Origin: Paguma larvata
Lineage: Eukaryota > Chordata > Mammalia > Carnivora > Viverridae
Assembly (NCBI GenBank): GCA_030068075.1
Contig: CM057842.1
Span: 41,502,659-41,566,658 of the forward strand
Length of the DNA stretch: 64,000 nucleotides
Direction of reading: 5' to 3'
Below are positions 35,973 to 47,683 of the stretch, piece by piece; within the stretch, counting starts at the first letter, position 1; the number at the start of each line of letters is the position of its first letter. The notes below the pieces were generated by a model. That model was given only the letters and a program-made list of their open reading frames with translations, was not told where the DNA came from and ran no database searches. Both the position numbers and the translations under genes were made by a program.

Positions 35973-36188
35973 CCAGAAACTAAATCTCTAAAGAATCAGA
36001 TAATAAGTATTTTCAGTTTTGAGGGTCATATGGTCATCTGCTATCAGTATTCAACTCTGGCTTTGTGGCACAGAAACGCCCATACACAGTACATAAACAA
36101 GCAAGGCATGTTGTATTCTAGTGAAACTTTATTTACAGAAACAAGGGACCAAATTTTGACAGCAATCTATAGTTTACTGATCCCTTTT
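35973..36188 (+). mobile_element. hAT-Charlie-like element, same family as 32554-32776
   Basis: Decayed copy in the opposite orientation: 'cagataataagtattttcag', 'attcaactctggctttgtgg', 'gtgaaactttatttacag', 'agtttactgatccc'. Confidence 0.65.
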
Positions 36189-37203
36189 TAGACTTTTAAA
36201 AGACATTGTGGTAGAGTTTCATATGTATTTAAACAACACCTCCATTGGGCAACCGCTCTGTCAACTGACATTTCTGGTTTAGCAGCAAAACATGTATTTA
36301 AGTTGGATAAAAGAGACTAAAACATCTCACATTAACCTAAGACCACTTTTACCACCCAGTGAATTTTTCCATCCACCTTACAAGAATATTTTAACATTCA
36401 GAGATTTAGAAAAGATAGATTTTGGAATTGCAAGAAAGGGATTGGGAACCTATGCATATTCTTTTGTTGAAGTGTTCAAAATTGATACTTTTACATTGAG
36501 AAACTTCAGGAGAGAAAAAGGAAACACACATGGTCTAGAGAGGACAGGGTTTGTTCAGTAATAATACAATAGTGTCATGAACCAAGACACCCACCTTTCT
36601 GGGTCAAAGTGATATTTAAAAGTTTGCATGACCTAAAAATTTCATCTAAAACAAAGTGCTGGTGATGCATTTTTGAAACAATTTTAGGGCTTCTGGAAAT
36701 TCTCTTAAGTTTATATTTTGCCCTTCTTTATTTTGCCTCGAGCAATCTTTAGGATTCTAGGGACCTAGAAATAATGCCCATGGTTCTTTTGTGTGTCAGT
36801 GACCAGCATAAATTTTACCTATTGAATATTTCTAGGCCATTTTGCTGTGAGTAAATAACCAGATTCTTCTTATCTAGATTGTTCTCATTGAGCCAGAGTA
36901 CTCTTCCTCTTCAGGTAATTTAAACTTTTATGGATGTAACTTTCACAAATGACGACCGATATAAAAATAATAGCTATTTAACCTATTTTTAAAGAGTTTT
37001 GCCAAATGAAATGTCTCCTGGGCTTTGCCCTCATTACAGGATGCTGATAAATGATCAGATGGTGAACGGAAATATTTGCTTTGAAGTTGTACTGGGTTGA
37101 GTTAAACAATATTAGAATATTAGAGAATAAAGATATTCTCTAGGTCGAACCTCTCCATTTTCATAAGAGGAGACTGGCAGTCAACGTGATTGTAAATGAA
37201 TCA
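36189..37203. other. Non-coding stretch
   Basis: Nothing recognised. The 89-codon open frame at 36292-36561 shows no family resemblance. Confidence 0.4.
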
Positions 37204-37232
37204 CTCAGTCGGTTAAGAGAAAGAGACAATAG

Positions 37233-37459
37233 GGGCACCTGGGTGGCTCAGTCGGTTAAGCCTCCGGCTTCAGCTCAGGTCATGATCTCACAGTCCGTGA
37301 GTTCGAGCCCTGCATCAGACTCTGTGCTGACAGATTAAAGCCTGGAGCCTGCTTCAGATTCTGTGTCTCCCTCTCTCTCTGCCCCTCTCCTGCTCACTCT
37401 CTCTCTCTCTCTCTCTCTCTCAAAAATAAATAAACCTTTAAAAGTTTTTAAAAAAATAA
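37233..37459 (+). mobile_element. CAN-SINE, plus strand, with (TC)n
   Basis: Near-consensus head GGGCACCTGGGTGGCTCAG. A (TC)12 run lies at 37397-37421. 18-bp TSDs AAGAGAAAGAGACAATAG (37215-37232) and AAGAGAAGGAGACAATAG (37460-37477), one mismatch. Confidence 0.97.
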
Positions 37460-37477
37460 AAGAGAAGGAGACAATAG

Positions 37478-39109
37478 TAGAAACAACATCTTTAGGTTCC
37501 CAGTTTAATCTTTTTCTTGATAATACTAGATTGTCTGGCCATCAAGTAGAATCCAAGCACAGATTATGGTATAACTATGAACTCAAGATTGTATAGTACA
37601 CCAACTATTGTAAGCAAATATTACATACAGTGTTTATCTTCAAGGTAAGCTATGAAAATTCTGGCAGTACAGTGGAGCCTTTCATGTATACAAGTCTTGG
37701 GGGTATATATCATGTCAGTTTGCTCTGGGGTCTTTCAGAAACACTTCATATAAATGCAGGGTAAATAGTGAATGTACTGCCCAGATGATTATGCTTATAA
37801 AAGATAAACCTACAACATAAACTGGATTAGGCAAAATTTTCATTTTATTGATTCGCATCTGGAAATCCCAGGGGTTCAAGCATGGCAAACAGTTTCATAA
37901 TTTCATAGTATCAGGTATGATTCTAGGTTTTTTGAATGGCAGAAAACAACACAGTAACACTCAGGTGTATGAAACTGGGATAGATGAAATAAAACTCAAC
38001 AGGATAAAAGCAAGCTGGGAGTGTAGGAGGCAGCTCATGGATGGCAGGTGAGGTAGGGTTAGCTAGATTTTGTGGGCTTCTGAGAGGTTGAGTATTTTGG
38101 ATAATTATACCAGCCCAAGGAATAAGCAAGCATTCCGGGGTTTTAGGTATCCGGAGGCTTCTGGAAATTGGCTTTGTATGCATTATAACTCAGGAGTATT
38201 AGTTCCTGTAAGAGGAGTAGTTGGGGTGAAGACTTAGCCAACTCTGCCAAAGAGAATGGAGAGTTTTTAGCCATATTTACAAAATTAGGTCAAGACAGCC
38301 CTTGCGAAATATCATGTTATATTGGATCAACGGATTTGTATTTTAGCAACTTAATCATCCTAGTAATATTTACAACGATTCTGGCTTGGATTGCCATTGG
38401 TTTGGCTTACACGCCCCTGCTTTTACAAAACACTATAGCGAGATGAATGGATTTCTGAGTGACAAGGCCCTGGTCACATCCTCATCCCTGTAGCTAAAAG
38501 GTGGAGACATTCCCACTTCAGTTTTAAGGAGCAAAGATGTTTAGGGAAGTTGTTTCTCAAAAGAAAGTCACAGAGCTTTTATGAAAAGAAGAGGGAAGAA
38601 TTGTTGGGTTGAAAAAATAATGAGTGTTCATCAAATAAGTTGACCATATAATTTATTTTGTAAACTAAGACTCTTTGTACTGTTACTAGTTGTGCTTTGA
38701 CATTTCAATAAACAGAACCTGTCAGGGAAAAATAAGGATGTGTGGTCATGCTACCACTACATGGTTTTTAAGGAAGATGTAGGCTCCAGTGGGGAATTCT
38801 CTGGAAGTCAAAGAGCATCCATATGGAGACAATGTATGATACATATGCAAATTGAATAGAGAGTAGATCCAGGAGCCTATACTTGAAGTATTTACTGAGT
38901 AATGTGGCTGGAAAAGAATAGTTAGAAATGTATTGTATATGGCCTCGAATACCATTCCACATACGTTGAATGATTATGTGATAGAGAGTGATCACAGATT
39001 TCAGAATGCTGTCATATTTGAATGAAATGTTTGTTTTAGGAAGGTAATTTTGTTTGTAATATTCCCATGTATGGAAAGGACAAGAGATTTCAGGCAGGAA
39101 GGCTATTCA
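37478..39109. other. Non-coding stretch
   Basis: No supported gene. 37850-38180 has short frames on both strands and might be an old unclassified repeat. Confidence 0.4.
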
Positions 39110-39875
39110 GAGATTCCATTTTCTTTATCTTAGATTCCACTACTCTAGTTAAAACCATCATTATCCCTTTATTGGACAACTAAAATAACTTATCTGTATA
39201 AGTCCATGTTTTACTCCATCCCTACCATTCTCAACATCACCCAGAATGATGTTTGTAAGAGGTAAATTAAGTTGACTTTTTTCTGTTTAAAATCTTCAAT
39301 TATAATTTGAAAGTATGACATCCATACTTGCTAACATGGCCTATGGGCCTTGCATATTTGAGTCTCTTTCTCCTTTTCCAACTTTGTCTTATGCATTGTC
39401 CTTCTGAAAATGAAACTGGATCCTTTCAAGTCTTTGAAAAAGCAAACTTAGTCCTGCCTCAGAACCATGCCCTACTTTCTCCCTTTTGCTTAGACTGCTA
39501 GTCTCATTTCCAGTTGCTGCAGACCTGCTCGTCTCACCCCATGTACACCCACTCTTTGCCCGGCTAAGAGCTACCTGTCCTTCAAGCTTCAGCTCAAACA
39601 TGCTGCTTGAACCCACCCCATAGATCTCCTAGATCTCATTTTTGAATTCAAAGCATTACCATATTTACCACATGTAACTCTTCAGCGACGTGTATATCTG
39701 TGATTGATTTTGTTGTTTTCTTAAATGTCTGTGTCTCTCATAAGATGGCAGGACCTTGAGGGGAACAAAGGGTTTTAGACTCATCACTAACACCTAAGAC
39801 CCTAATGTCTTTCAGAGAATGGATATAAATATATAGATAAATAAAAATTTGTTGAAAAATTTAAAGTGAAGAATT
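39110..39875 (+). mobile_element. L2 LINE 3' fragment
   Basis: Follows the L2 3' region: 'ctacctgtccttcaagcttcagctcaaac', 'ggcaggaccttgagggg' and terminal 'aataaaaatttgttgaa'. The 5' limit is approximate. Confidence 0.65.
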
Positions 39876-41154
39876 GATATAGAATATGATTTCATTTCAA
39901 TATAAGGAAATTGAAGATTTAGAATATGTGGTGCTAAAAGGAATGGGAAGGAGAATTTGTGAAAAAACATTATCAAATCAACATACCATATTCATTAACG
40001 TCAATATTATTTGTCTTCCATTTGATTTGTATTCCTTGATTATATTTGAAAACATAACTTAGAGTTTATAAAAAGCATTAATATGGTCATTATTTTTGAC
40101 TTAAGGTAAAATAAGTAGCAACAGAAAAAAAAGATATTTTTTAATTTAAAAATATATCAGGAGATGATCAAAATTTCATTTTTGTTAGATTCTCATATAA
40201 AGTCCACATACTTCCAAAAATATTTGAAGTTCCAAGAAATATATATTTTCAATAAGTTAAAAGTTCCCAAAGGATCCTTTCATTTGATATATAATCATTT
40301 ATCAAATGTGACGTAGGTGAGTTTATTCTGAGCTTATTCTATATATATTTTTTTGAGATCATGAGTTTTTTGTTTTTTGTTTTTGTAAGGCCAGGATTTT
40401 TAAGAGTCTCTTATTAGATTTCTTTTTTGGAATAAAAAACACAAACACTTTATCTTAATTTCCTTTATTATTAGATATCTTAGCTGTGAAAATACATTAG
40501 AGGAAATTATAATGTAACACCATAAGAAAATCACATCTCATATTGAAAGATAATGCTTCCAGAAATTTGTTTATTGTACAAATTTTGTAGCACAATATTA
40601 ATATTTGTTCTGGTAATATTAGGAGAGACGATGCTTCTGAATGACTATATTCTCAAAAATAGTAATAAAAAACTTAGAGAACTCCATGAAATTTACAAAA
40701 TCACTGTTGTGATTATAAGTCAGAGTAGTATTTTACCCTATTTCTAATGACATAGAATCACAAATAAAAGCAACAACATAAATAAAGGAATTGGTTTAAT
40801 TTGTTTTTAATCATCATTAACATTTCAGAAGCAATTAATCAAAATTATATGAATGAAAGTTGTCATTCGCGTAATACGTCCAATTGAATTGCATTTCAGC
40901 CCATTATCTACTATATCAAATCTCATAGCAAATGATATGTTGTATCTGAGGTATGAACAGAAATTTTGGAAATACGAGCTGAAAATATGGATACTTGGCA
41001 AAATTATGTATATGTAAAAGGTAAACATTTAGGTTGCTTCATTTTGGATAATTAAATTTTAATATTAAATTGAATAACATGCAAAAATTCATATACATTT
41101 TTAAATATTCATGTTTGTATATTTGTCATTTCATGACAATTTCATTTCTTTCAG
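39876..41154 (+). other. AT-rich intron upstream of the CNTN6 exon
   Basis: Very AT-rich and without recognised repeats. It ends in a pyrimidine-rich splice acceptor 'ttcatttctttcag' (AG at 41153-41154), with a plausible branch site in 'tcatgac' about 18 nt upstream. Confidence 0.6.
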
Positions 41155-41204
41155 ACTCTTGAGATACTGATTGGAAGACAGACATTTTTTTTCCTGCTGA
41201 TTGT

Positions 41205-41290
41205 ATGGGAGAAATTTTGACCTTACAAAGTGGAAATGAGGTTGCTATGGAAACTGGTAATTCTGCTGCCACTCATAAATACTTGTGCAG
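41205..41290 (+). promoter_or_regulatory. Upstream ORF overlapping the CNTN6 start
   Basis: An ATG at 41205 in the 5' UTR opens a +1 frame that overlaps the main start (31 nt upstream) and stays open to the exon end. In unspliced sequence it ends at TAA within the donor (GGTAA). In spliced mRNA it would continue into the next exon. Its context is weak at -3 (T) but has G at +4, so leaky scanning to 41236 is likely. Confidence 0.6.
41236..41290 (+). CDS. CNTN6: Contactin-6 (NB-3), first coding exon, signal peptide
   Basis: Contactin-6 is a GPI-anchored neuronal cell-surface protein with six Ig and four fibronectin-III domains, acting in neurite growth and synapse formation. Only its N-terminus is here. 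ATG at 41236 (purine at -3) opens 18 complete codons, MRLLWKLVILLPLINTCA, and the first base of a Gly codon, then a GTAAAG donor, so the intron is phase 1. This agrees with the CNTN6 signal peptide I remember from human (MRLLWKLVILLPLIN...AG) and differs clearly from CNTN3, CNTN4 and CNTN5. The peptide has basic residues (R2, K6), a hydrophobic core (LVILLPLI) and a small residue before the expected cleavage site. The next coding exon (Ig1) was not found in the remaining 22.7 kb, so intron 2 probably runs past the right edge. Confidence 0.93.
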
Positions 41291-41467
41291 GTAAAGTGTT
41301 TTATTATTATGAGTTTTGATTGATAATCTATTGACAACTTTTTCTATATGTGAAGCAGTTTTCATATGCATAATATTTATGCTATTTGAATTACTAAGCA
41401 AAGAAAATTTTAAGGTGATTTCTATGGTTAATATATCATCCTTAAAAATGTATCAATCTCCATTTTT

Positions 41468-42285
41468 TTAATTTAAATAATTTATTTTCAAATTGGTTTC
41501 CATATAACACCCAGTGTTCATCCCAACATGTGCCCTCTTTAATGCCCATCACCCACTCTCCCCCCTCCCACACCCCACTCACCCTCAGTTTGTTCTTAGT
41601 CTTTGAGAGTCTCTTATGTTTTGTCTCCCTCCCTCTCTGTGTCTTTTTTTTCTTTTCCCCTCTTCCCCTCCCCCATGGTTTTTGCTAAGTCTGTCAAAAT
41701 CCACCTATGTGTGGAAACATGGTATCTGTCTTTCTCTGACTGACTTATTTCACTTAGCATAATACCCTCCAGTTCCATCCATGTTGCTACGCATGGCCAG
41801 ATTTCATTCTTCCTCATTGCTGCATAATATTCCATTGTATATATATACCACATCTTCTTTATCCATTCATCAGTTGAGGGACACTTGGTCTCTTTCCATG
41901 ATTTGGCTATTGTCGAAAGTGCTATGAACATTGGCGTACACGTGCCCCTATGTATCAGCACTCCTGTGTCTCTTGAGTAGATTCCTAGCAGTGCTCTTGC
42001 TGGGTCATAGGGTAGCTCTCTTTTCATTTTTTTGAGGACTCTCCACACCGTTTTCCAGAGCAGCTGCACTAGTTTGCATTCCCACCAACAGTGTAGGAGG
42101 GTGCCTGCTTCTCCACATCCCCGCCAGCATCTATAGTTTCCTGATTTGTTCATTTTAGCCACTCTAACTGGTGTGAGGTGGTACCCAGTGTAGTTTTGAT
42201 TTGTATTTCCCTGATGATGAGTGACTTTGAGCATCGTTTCATGTGTCTGTTGACCATCTGGAAGATATGAATAGACCCTTCTCAT
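41468..42285 (-). mobile_element. 5'-truncated carnivore L1, minus strand
   Basis: The minus strand from 42285 to 41614 is one open frame of 223 codons matching the C-terminal end of L1 ORF2 (residues such as [82 protein letters not shown]). The endonuclease and reverse-transcriptase catalytic regions are missing, so it is inert. It continues into the 3' UTR. TSDs TCTCCATTTTTTTAA (41457-41471, partly shared with the tail) and TCTCCATTTTTAA (42286-42298). It lies about 180 bp after the CNTN6 splice donor, antisense to the gene. The long open frame suggests a fairly young insertion. Confidence 0.95.
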
Positions 42286-42547
42286 TCTCCATTTTTAAGC
42301 AGACCTAACATCATTTCAATTATAAATTGTCAAACATGAAGTTTTTATTTTAAGAGACTGCAATTAATGACTTTTGCATCAATAAACAATGAAGAATAGT
42401 TCTTTATTATTTCCTTTATAGTGAAGTTTTTAAAAATTAAAGTTGAAACACTTATTTTCTCTATAATTCAGTATTTGGTACAAAAAAAAAACTATATTAA
42501 ATCCAAGAAAAAAGAAAAAGTGATATAGAATGTTACCTCAAAACTTA

Positions 42548-42742
42548 GGGCATGTGGGTGGCTCAGTTGGTTAAGTGTCTGGTCTTGATTTTGGCTCAGG
42601 TCATGATCTCACAGGTCATGAGTTTGAGCCCCACATTGGGCTTTGCACTGACAGTGCAGAGCCAACTTGGGATTCTCTTTCTCTCCCTCTCTCAGACACC
42701 TCTCCCACTCTCTCTTTCTCTCTCAAAATAAAGAAATAAACA
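42548..42742 (+). mobile_element. CAN-SINE, plus strand
   Basis: Head GGGCATGTGGGTGGCTCAG, complete body, tail AAAATAAAGAAATAAA. TSD unclear. Confidence 0.93.
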
Positions 42743-42850
42743 TTCCCGAAAGAGTGTTGTATCTAAACTAGAAATAACTTTTGAAACTTTTCTTTCCATT
42801 TCAATGATACATATTATTTTATTCAACCTAAATACGTTAATATCTGTATG

Positions 42851-43353
42851 TCAGTTAGCTTTTGCTGTGTAACAAACCATCCTAAATCTAAGTAGATTAA
42901 AGTAAGAAATAACCATGTATTTAATCTACAAGTCTGAAGGTTGGCAATTTAGGATGGGCTCACTGGGGCTGTTCTTTTGATTTTAGCTTTGGTGAATTAT
43001 CTGTATGGTCACCTCCTGGGTCATCTGGGACCTGGCTAGTCGAGAACATTCTTACCTGAGGCAACTGGGCTGCCTTGGCCTTGGTTCCAGTGATCTCTCA
43101 TCCTCTGTGGCTCTGGGCTCTTTCACATAGTGACTGCTTAGAGTTTCAAGAGAAATCAGGGGGAAGCAAAATTTCTTGATGCTTTTTCTGCTACATTCTT
43201 TTAACCATTCTTAGTCAGAAGAACAGTCCAGATTCAAGGGGGTAGGGAAATATACTTCATCTCTTGATAGAAAAGCCACAAAGCTGTCATCTCAAGGGGC
43301 ATGAACATAGAAAAGGGAATAATAGTGGCCATTTTTCTAAATCATCTACCACA
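42851..43353. mobile_element. Ancient interspersed repeat, class unassigned
   Basis: Begins 'cagttagcttttgctgtgtaacaaacc' in decayed form and ends 'atcatctaccaca'. Internal landmarks include 'ggctcactggggctgttctt', 'ccagattcaagggggtaggg' and 'cttcatctcttgatag'. I recognise this as a high-copy mammalian repeat about 500 bp long but cannot assign its class with certainty. Confidence 0.55.
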
Positions 43354-43514
43354 ACCTGTTAGGATCATAGAGTTCTAATCTAATTGTCAGGTTTAGTTTA
43401 GTGAGTTGTCACAGAGTTTGGATGTTGGCTAGATTATCTCACTGTCAGAGCAACCCTTTTACCCTATCCTGTTACTTCCCATCTACTGTGATAATGAATA
43501 CTATTGAAGTTCAT

Positions 43515-43522
<8 letters not shown>

Positions 43523-43555
<33 letters not shown>
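43523..43555. repeat. Poly(A) tract, 33 A
   Basis: Uninterrupted A33. The 140 bp upstream is not a SINE or L1 that I recognise, and no TSD was found. Confidence 0.95.
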
Positions 43556-43556
<1 letters not shown>

Positions 43557-44791
43557 AGTAGTATATTGGAGAACACAGAAACCAACATAGTAAGTTACAA
43601 GCATAAAATCAATAATTATAAGAGACACATAATTAATAGTAATTCCAAGAAATGGAAAGTTACTTCAAACTTGAAAGCTCTGAAAATGCTAAAATATGTA
43701 GAAATCAAACATTAGAACCAGGAAATCATATGAATAAAGGTATTTTTACCACTAGAAAATGCAGTATTTAGAAGTGCTACAGTCCTATTTATTCAAAGTG
43801 ATTACATTATTTTGATTCGTGTCATTTTTAACTCTGTAACAAAGATTCCGAGTTAAATAAAATGCCCCTTTTTAAATAATAGATTAAAAAAGGACAGAGA
43901 AGAGGCATCAAGGTGTCCCCAAATTACACGTGTATGAATAAGAAATTCTCTTCCTAGCTTCACGTTTCGGCTTCCTGTCAAAATTTAACATTAACATTTT
44001 GCCCTTTAAATATGTATATTGAATCAGCGTAGTATCTCTAAAAGACCTTTTGTGTTAAATTAAATAAATTATTATTCTCAGAATGCATATCAGATTGGAG
44101 AAATCCTCCAGTTCTTCTATTAACTTTTACTTATCCAAACTGGAAGTGATTCAACATGTCCTTTCGCTTTAGTCTTGAAAAGTAATCACATGTCTTTGAT
44201 GCACGGTTTCCTTGTGAAAGAACGGATTGGATCTTTTTTTTTTTTAAGCCATAGCTATTTAAATTAAATAATCTGAGCTAAACATTGCCCCAGAGGTAAG
44301 GATGTTGATAATGATATACGCAAGAGAGTATTGCTTTAAATCTATTTGGGGTTTTTTTTTTAGAGTTCTCAGGGTACGTCTCTCTACTTGCAGATACTAT
44401 GCACTGGTTTGGAAAATTAGATTCTCTGATGATGCCACAGTGCTTTTTCTACACATACGTGTATCTTCTCTGCTTTCCTAAAACTTAACTTTTTATTAAT
44501 TCTAAAAGGCTAGCAAATCGTTTACAATTACCTCTTTTTTCCTTCCTATTTTCACTGGTATAATCTTTTGAAATTTTCAATATTTTAAATCTCTCTAGAC
44601 TCTAAATTAAAAAAAATTTGCCCCCAAACTCTTCTCCTGTTTTCTTTCTGTTTATTTTAATTAATAAACAAAAATTAATTAATTTTAATTAACAACTTCT
44701 TCTAGCACCTTTTATTATAGACATAGACCTTTGAGTCTTTACTATATCATAGCCCATCTAGGCATATATTATAATTTTGGAACATTTTTTA
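43556..44791. other. AT-rich non-coding stretch
   Basis: No gene recognised. 44640-44700 is a run of overlapping TTAATTAA palindromes. Confidence 0.45.
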
Positions 44792-44807
44792 AAATTGTGA
44801 ATGTATA

Positions 44808-45024
44808 GGGGCACCTAGGTGACTCGGTTGAGCATCCAACTTCGGCTCAGGTCATGATCTCATGGTTTGTAAGTTCAAGACCTATATCGGGCTCTGTGCT
44901 GATACCTCAGAGGCTGGAGCCTGCTTTGGTTTCTGTGTCTCCCTCTCTCTCTCTTCCCCTCCTCCACTTATACTCTTTCTCTTTCTCTCTCTTTCAAAAA
45001 TAAATAAACCTTAAAAAAAATCTT
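44808..45024 (+). mobile_element. CAN-SINE, plus strand
   Basis: Head GGGGCACCTAGGTGACTCGG. TSDs AAATTGTGAATGTATA (44792-44807) and AAATTGTGAGTGTTTA (45025-45040). Confidence 0.95.
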
Positions 45025-45040
45025 AAATTGTGAGTGTTTA

Positions 45041-45739
45041 AAATGTCTATTGTTCTATTTTCAATACTGTGAGCAAACTGAGGCCATTTCCTAAGATACC
45101 AAACTGGTAATCTTATTCTTTTAAATTATTTCATTAATGTGTCTGATAGACTAAATAATGGACCCCAAGAATATCTAGGTTCTGGTATCAGACAACTGAA
45201 TTTTTCATTAAATAACAAAACGGATTTTGAGGGTGAGATTAAGTTAAAAAAATCTTGAAATGGGTAGCTTATTCTGAAAAATCGGTGTGGAAAATCACAA
45301 GCGCACTTATAAGAAAGGAGGCAGAGTAGGAATGAACACAGAACTGAAGGCAATATGAAAACAGCAGAAAAAGGTTTGAAGGTGTTATGCTATTGACATT
45401 AAGTATGGAGGAGGGAATTATCAGCCAATGAATGAGGGGGATGAAACTCTAGAAGCTAGGAAGGGCAAGGAAACAGATTCTCCCCAACACTTCCTCACTC
45501 GACCTTTTTCTCCAGGTGCGTAGGAACTGTTATCTTCCCGGCATCTGAGGGATTCAGTAAACATGACTGAATGAAATTCAGTGTTGTCGGTCCTATTTGG
45601 ATTATCATCAACTAGAAAAATTTAGTTATATTATTTACTCTGAGAAACAATCGATCTCGTCATTCCCAATAGATACGTGTTATGATGTTATTATTGTCAT
45701 AGGGTTTTTGAGATGAAATTCCAATAACATTTAAAGGTT
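45041..45739. other. Non-coding stretch
   Basis: Nothing recognised. Confidence 0.4.
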
Positions 45740-46030
45740 TCAAACCATTCGAATGGAAACTCCATGAGGTTAGCAGTTTCCATCTGCTGTATTTTCTACT
45801 GTTTCTCTATCACCTAGCAGATGGTCTAGAAATAATTATCAAATAAATGAAAGAAAGGAGTTTCATTTAGTTCAACACATGTGTGTTAGTGCCTCAGATG
45901 TTCCAGGCCCTGAACTAGATGTTGACTTTCAGCAATAGGAAGGCCATGGTCCCACTCCCTTCAGCCAACAGTCTGAAAATGGAAACCAGCAAGTCAATAC
46001 TTTCAGTAAAGCACAACTTGCTATTTGAAA
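45740..46030 (+). mobile_element. L2-like remnants
   Basis: 45740-45860 resembles an L2/MIR 3' end ('ctatcacctagcagatggtc', 'caaataaatgaaagaa'). 45870-46030 weakly resembles the antisense L2 'tgccaggccctgaactagatg' segment. Confidence 0.4.
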
Positions 46031-47683
46031 AACATAGTAGAGAGTATATAACATGGAAATGTTCTAAGAGGACATCTGCTGCTTTTTTCAACCTTCAGTC
46101 TATTTATGTATTATATCTAGCAAATCTCTAGGTTTTTACTAAAATAAAATAAAATGACAGAGAGGCATTCCATTTGTGTGGTTTTATTTAGTGTAAGGAT
46201 GTACTTGGGGTCACTGTAAAGAGAGAGTCTGTCTGAAAATGAAATTAACGCAGAAGCAGGACAATTCAGGGGAGAAAGGCACATTTTCTTTATTCTCCCT
46301 TTGGAACTTTAAGTAATATTAGCCAATAAGATGTCCCTTTGTAATTTTACACTCATTTATATTGAGATTCTGTCCCTTGTGATGGAAATAATATTGTCTA
46401 ATATAGGGTAAAAAAAATTTGTATTTGATGTAAATTACTGAAGATGCTAAGGTTAGGTTAAATATAGTAAGGATAAATGCCTCCTTACTGCTGGAAATGA
46501 GCAGTCGAAGAAATAAAGGAATGGGAAAAAAAAAAACACTATTTTTTTCTAGGAGGATAAAAAGCATCAACAGATTTCATATAGACTCAGAAGATTGATT
46601 TTTGGCTCCTAAATTACTGCGGACTGTGCACTGCGAGTCTTTCGGGTAGGAAAGACATAAACACTAATGGGATAATTTGGAGACCAAGTTGATAAATGGA
46701 AGAAAACCCTGTCTAATTTTCGTTTAGACAATGCACAAGAAGTTTTGGCAAAAAAAATTTTTTGTTCGTAGATAATTATTAAACAAAGTAGCTGGAGCAA
46801 ATCCGGAGGCGGCGTAATGCAGAAGCTGAAAACCATGTGGGATCCGATTCCGTTGGTGTTAGAACATCACCAGTGTGATGTGTGGGAAACCCCAGTTTCT
46901 TTAAATCTTTCACTTTACTATGGTTTTTCTGTAAAAATTGATAAATTGGAAGCAAATTGGGAAATTCAAGTTCTCACCTTTAAAAATGAGACAATTGTAA
47001 AAAAAAAATTAAACTTTAAGCAGTAGGGTACAAGTAAAAATCAGCTCAATCATGTGCTGTGTCTGTTTTGTGTTATCTGAGCTCAGGGAAAGCAAAATTT
47101 CAAACCCGGGGCCTCCTGGATGCTTGGCAGTACCTAAGAACAGTGCTAATGAAGGGCAATGGCTGGTATTATATTATAAAACAGAATAAGAAATAGCAAC
47201 TCTCACTAGTTACAAGGAATTTTAGTTCTGTGACATGCAGTATTTATATCATCTTACGAATTTTGGCCTATTCTATTTTTAACTTTGTTATTTTAACAAA
47301 ATATTGTCATTTAAGTGGTAGTTCTTCCAAACATTCCACTTAGTTCGTAAATGTAAGTAGCTTATCTGTGTGCCATTAGTGTTTATTTTGTTATGGCTGA
47401 CCACTTCTGTATCTGTCTTACAAAATTATGGACCTATTTGGTCAGTCCTGAAGAAGTACTGATTATTCACTCGGAACCTCATTTTTGTTTCGGAGAGAAA
47501 CTGAATAATTCAAGGAGGTGAACATGGAACTAGCCACATTTATTGGCAGAGTAGAATTAAAGCCCTCTTTATGCATTCCTACTATTATATTATGTCCTCA
47601 GATCTAATGAGCTGGTTCCTCATTCTGTGTTAATTCCTCTCTTAAAAAATTCTTTATTCATATTTATTCAGTGACTCTATGCA
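46031..47683. other. Non-coding stretch
   Basis: No supported gene or repeat. Short AT-rich frames only. Confidence 0.4.

Larger units (their letters stand above)
41155..41290 (+). other. CNTN6: CNTN6 exon carrying the start codon (5' UTR plus signal-peptide coding)
   Basis: 136-bp exon defined by an AG acceptor at 41153-41154 and a GTAAAG donor from 41291. The first 81 nt (41155-41235) are 5' UTR, so at least one upstream non-coding exon must exist. It corresponds to exon 2 in the usual human layout (from memory). No CpG island or promoter lies next to it. Confidence 0.9.

Noticed and set aside
41614..42285. 223-codon open frame on the minus strand as a possible host gene
   Set aside because: It is the C-terminal end of L1 ORF2 in a 5'-truncated insertion with TSDs; no catalytic domains remain.
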